Origin: a bacterium
GTDB taxonomy: Bacteria; Vulcanimicrobiota; Vulcanimicrobiia; Vulcanimicrobiales; SCRA01
Direction: 5' to 3'
Length of the DNA stretch: 6,374 nucleotides
Assembly: GCA_028869325.1 (NCBI GenBank)
Contig: JAGWST010000379.1
Span: 1 to 6,374, forward strand
Shown: positions 5,742-6,374 of the stretch, piece by piece
How positions within the stretch are numbered: the stretch's first letter is position 1
How the letters are laid out: each line of letters opens with the position of its first letter
Position numbers and translations under genes: made by a program
Notes under the pieces: model-generated
Database searches by the model: none
The model's input: the letters and a program-made list of their open reading frames with translations, nothing else
Told to the model about the DNA's origin: nothing

Positions 5742-6374
5742 TCAGAGGTTGGCGATGGCCTCGACGATCCGCTCTGCCGCCTTGGCGGCCGCCGGGCGAT
5801 CCGCCTCTGCGGCGAAGCCCTGGATCAGCACGGCAAAGGCCAGCTTGCCGCTGCCTTCGCTCTCCACGTAGCCGGCGATGTTCTCCACGTGCTTCATGCT
5901 CCCGGTCTTCGCGCTGATGCGCGAGGCGAGGGGTGAGCCGGCGAAACGATCAGCCAGCGTTCCCGCGGAGCCAGGACGCGGCAGCGCCGCGCGGATGAGC
6001 GCTCCATTCGGCTGGCGCGCGATGGCCGCCAGCAACAGGGCGAGATCGCGGGGTGGGATCAGATCGTAGCGCGAGAGCCCGCTGCCGTCGTGCAGCGAGA
6101 GGGTGCGCGGGTCGATGCCGATCGACTGCGCATAGTCGCGCTGTGCCGCGTTGCAGGCCTGGAAGCCGGCGGCCGGATCGCGGCGCTTGGCGATCTGGCG
6201 GCAGAGCATCTCCGCGATGAAGTTGTCCGACGGCGGCAGCATCTTCTGCAGCAGCTCGCCCAGGCTCGCGCCCTCGTGCTCCCAGACCGTACGCGCATCC
6301 CGCGGCGCCCGCTCGACGCCGGCCAGCGCGTCCACGCGCACGCCGTGTGCCTGCAGCGCGCCCGCCAGCGCCGC
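5742..6374 (-). CDS. dacB: D-alanyl-D-alanine carboxypeptidase/endopeptidase (PBP4, peptidase S13), C-terminal part (runs off right edge)
   Basis: This enzyme trims or hydrolyses peptidoglycan cross-links in the periplasm or on the outer face of the membrane. The visible 210 residues contain two of the three penicillin-binding motifs: SDN at 6230-6222 (in PPSDNFIAEML) and KTG at 5909-5901 (in SAKTGSMKHVENIAGYV). The S13 landmark DGSGLSRYDLIPP lies between them, and the typical ending (LAFAVLIQGF, then a helix to the stop) is complete. The SxxK nucleophile motif and the signal peptide lie beyond the window edge, so the gene start is not visible; an internal GTG at 6341 is not the true start. 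The 3' end looks intact although it abuts the DUF4126-like fragment. The N-terminal portion and its promoter cannot be judged. Confidence 0.93.
   Translation of the reverse strand, partial: AALAGALQAHGVRVDALAGVERAPRDARTVWEHEGASLGELLQKMLPPSDNFIAEMLCRQIAKRRDPAAGFQACNAAQRDYAQSIGIDPRTLSLHDGSGLSRYDLIPPRDLALLLAAIARQPNGALIRAALPRPGSAGTLADRFAGSPLASRISAKTGSMKHVENIAGYVESEGSGKLAFAVLIQGFAAEADRPAAAKAAERIVEAIANL

Overview
The window comes from a high-GC bacterium with peptidoglycan: it holds the 5' end of rsmH and the 3' part of a PBP4-type D,D-carboxypeptidase gene. Gene density is high, with repeated 4-base ATGA/GTGA overlaps. Nothing here fixes the phylum; an uncultured or little-studied lineage is possible, but that is a guess.

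Layout. (1) Positions 1-140, minus strand: N-terminus of the 16S rRNA methyltransferase RsmH, running off the left edge. (2) Positions 162-4172, minus strand: a tightly coupled run, transcribed right to left, of a biotin carboxyl carrier protein (accB, TTG start), biotin carboxylase (accC), an OadA/PycB-type carboxyltransferase without its own biotinyl domain, and a thiolase. The thiolase stops after 235 residues and lacks the whole C-terminal catalytic domain. (3) Positions 4173-4400: the only real intergenic region, between divergent operons, with two abutting palindromes. (4) Positions 4401-5619, plus strand: three overlapping genes for a three-polypeptide enzyme of the nitrile hydratase / thiocyanate hydrolase superfamily. 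The beta subunit is split into two proteins, and the alpha-type subunit carries the cobalt-type CTLCSC claw plus a histidine-rich N-terminal tail. (5) Positions 5567-5737, minus strand: a 56-residue ORF resembling only the C-terminal end of DUF4126 membrane proteins, overlapping the alpha gene tail to tail. (6) Positions 5742-6374, minus strand: the C-terminal 210 residues of a DacB/PBP4 (peptidase S13) protein, running off the right edge.

How the genes work together. AccC should carboxylate biotin on AccB, and the carboxyltransferase should pass the carboxyl group to an acceptor, most likely pyruvate, giving a three-polypeptide pyruvate-carboxylase-like enzyme. The divergent operon should hydrate a nitrile, thiocyanate or a related C-N triple bond at a Co(III) centre built from modified cysteines.

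The most interesting points are the split-beta hydratase with a Leu where nitrile hydratases have Trp after the claw, its histidine tail with no activator gene beside it, and the two truncated genes (thiolase and DUF4126). These truncated genes lie exactly at the two borders with rsmH and dacB. Together they suggest that 162 to about 5740 is a trimmed inserted block, or else that the assembly has two false joins.
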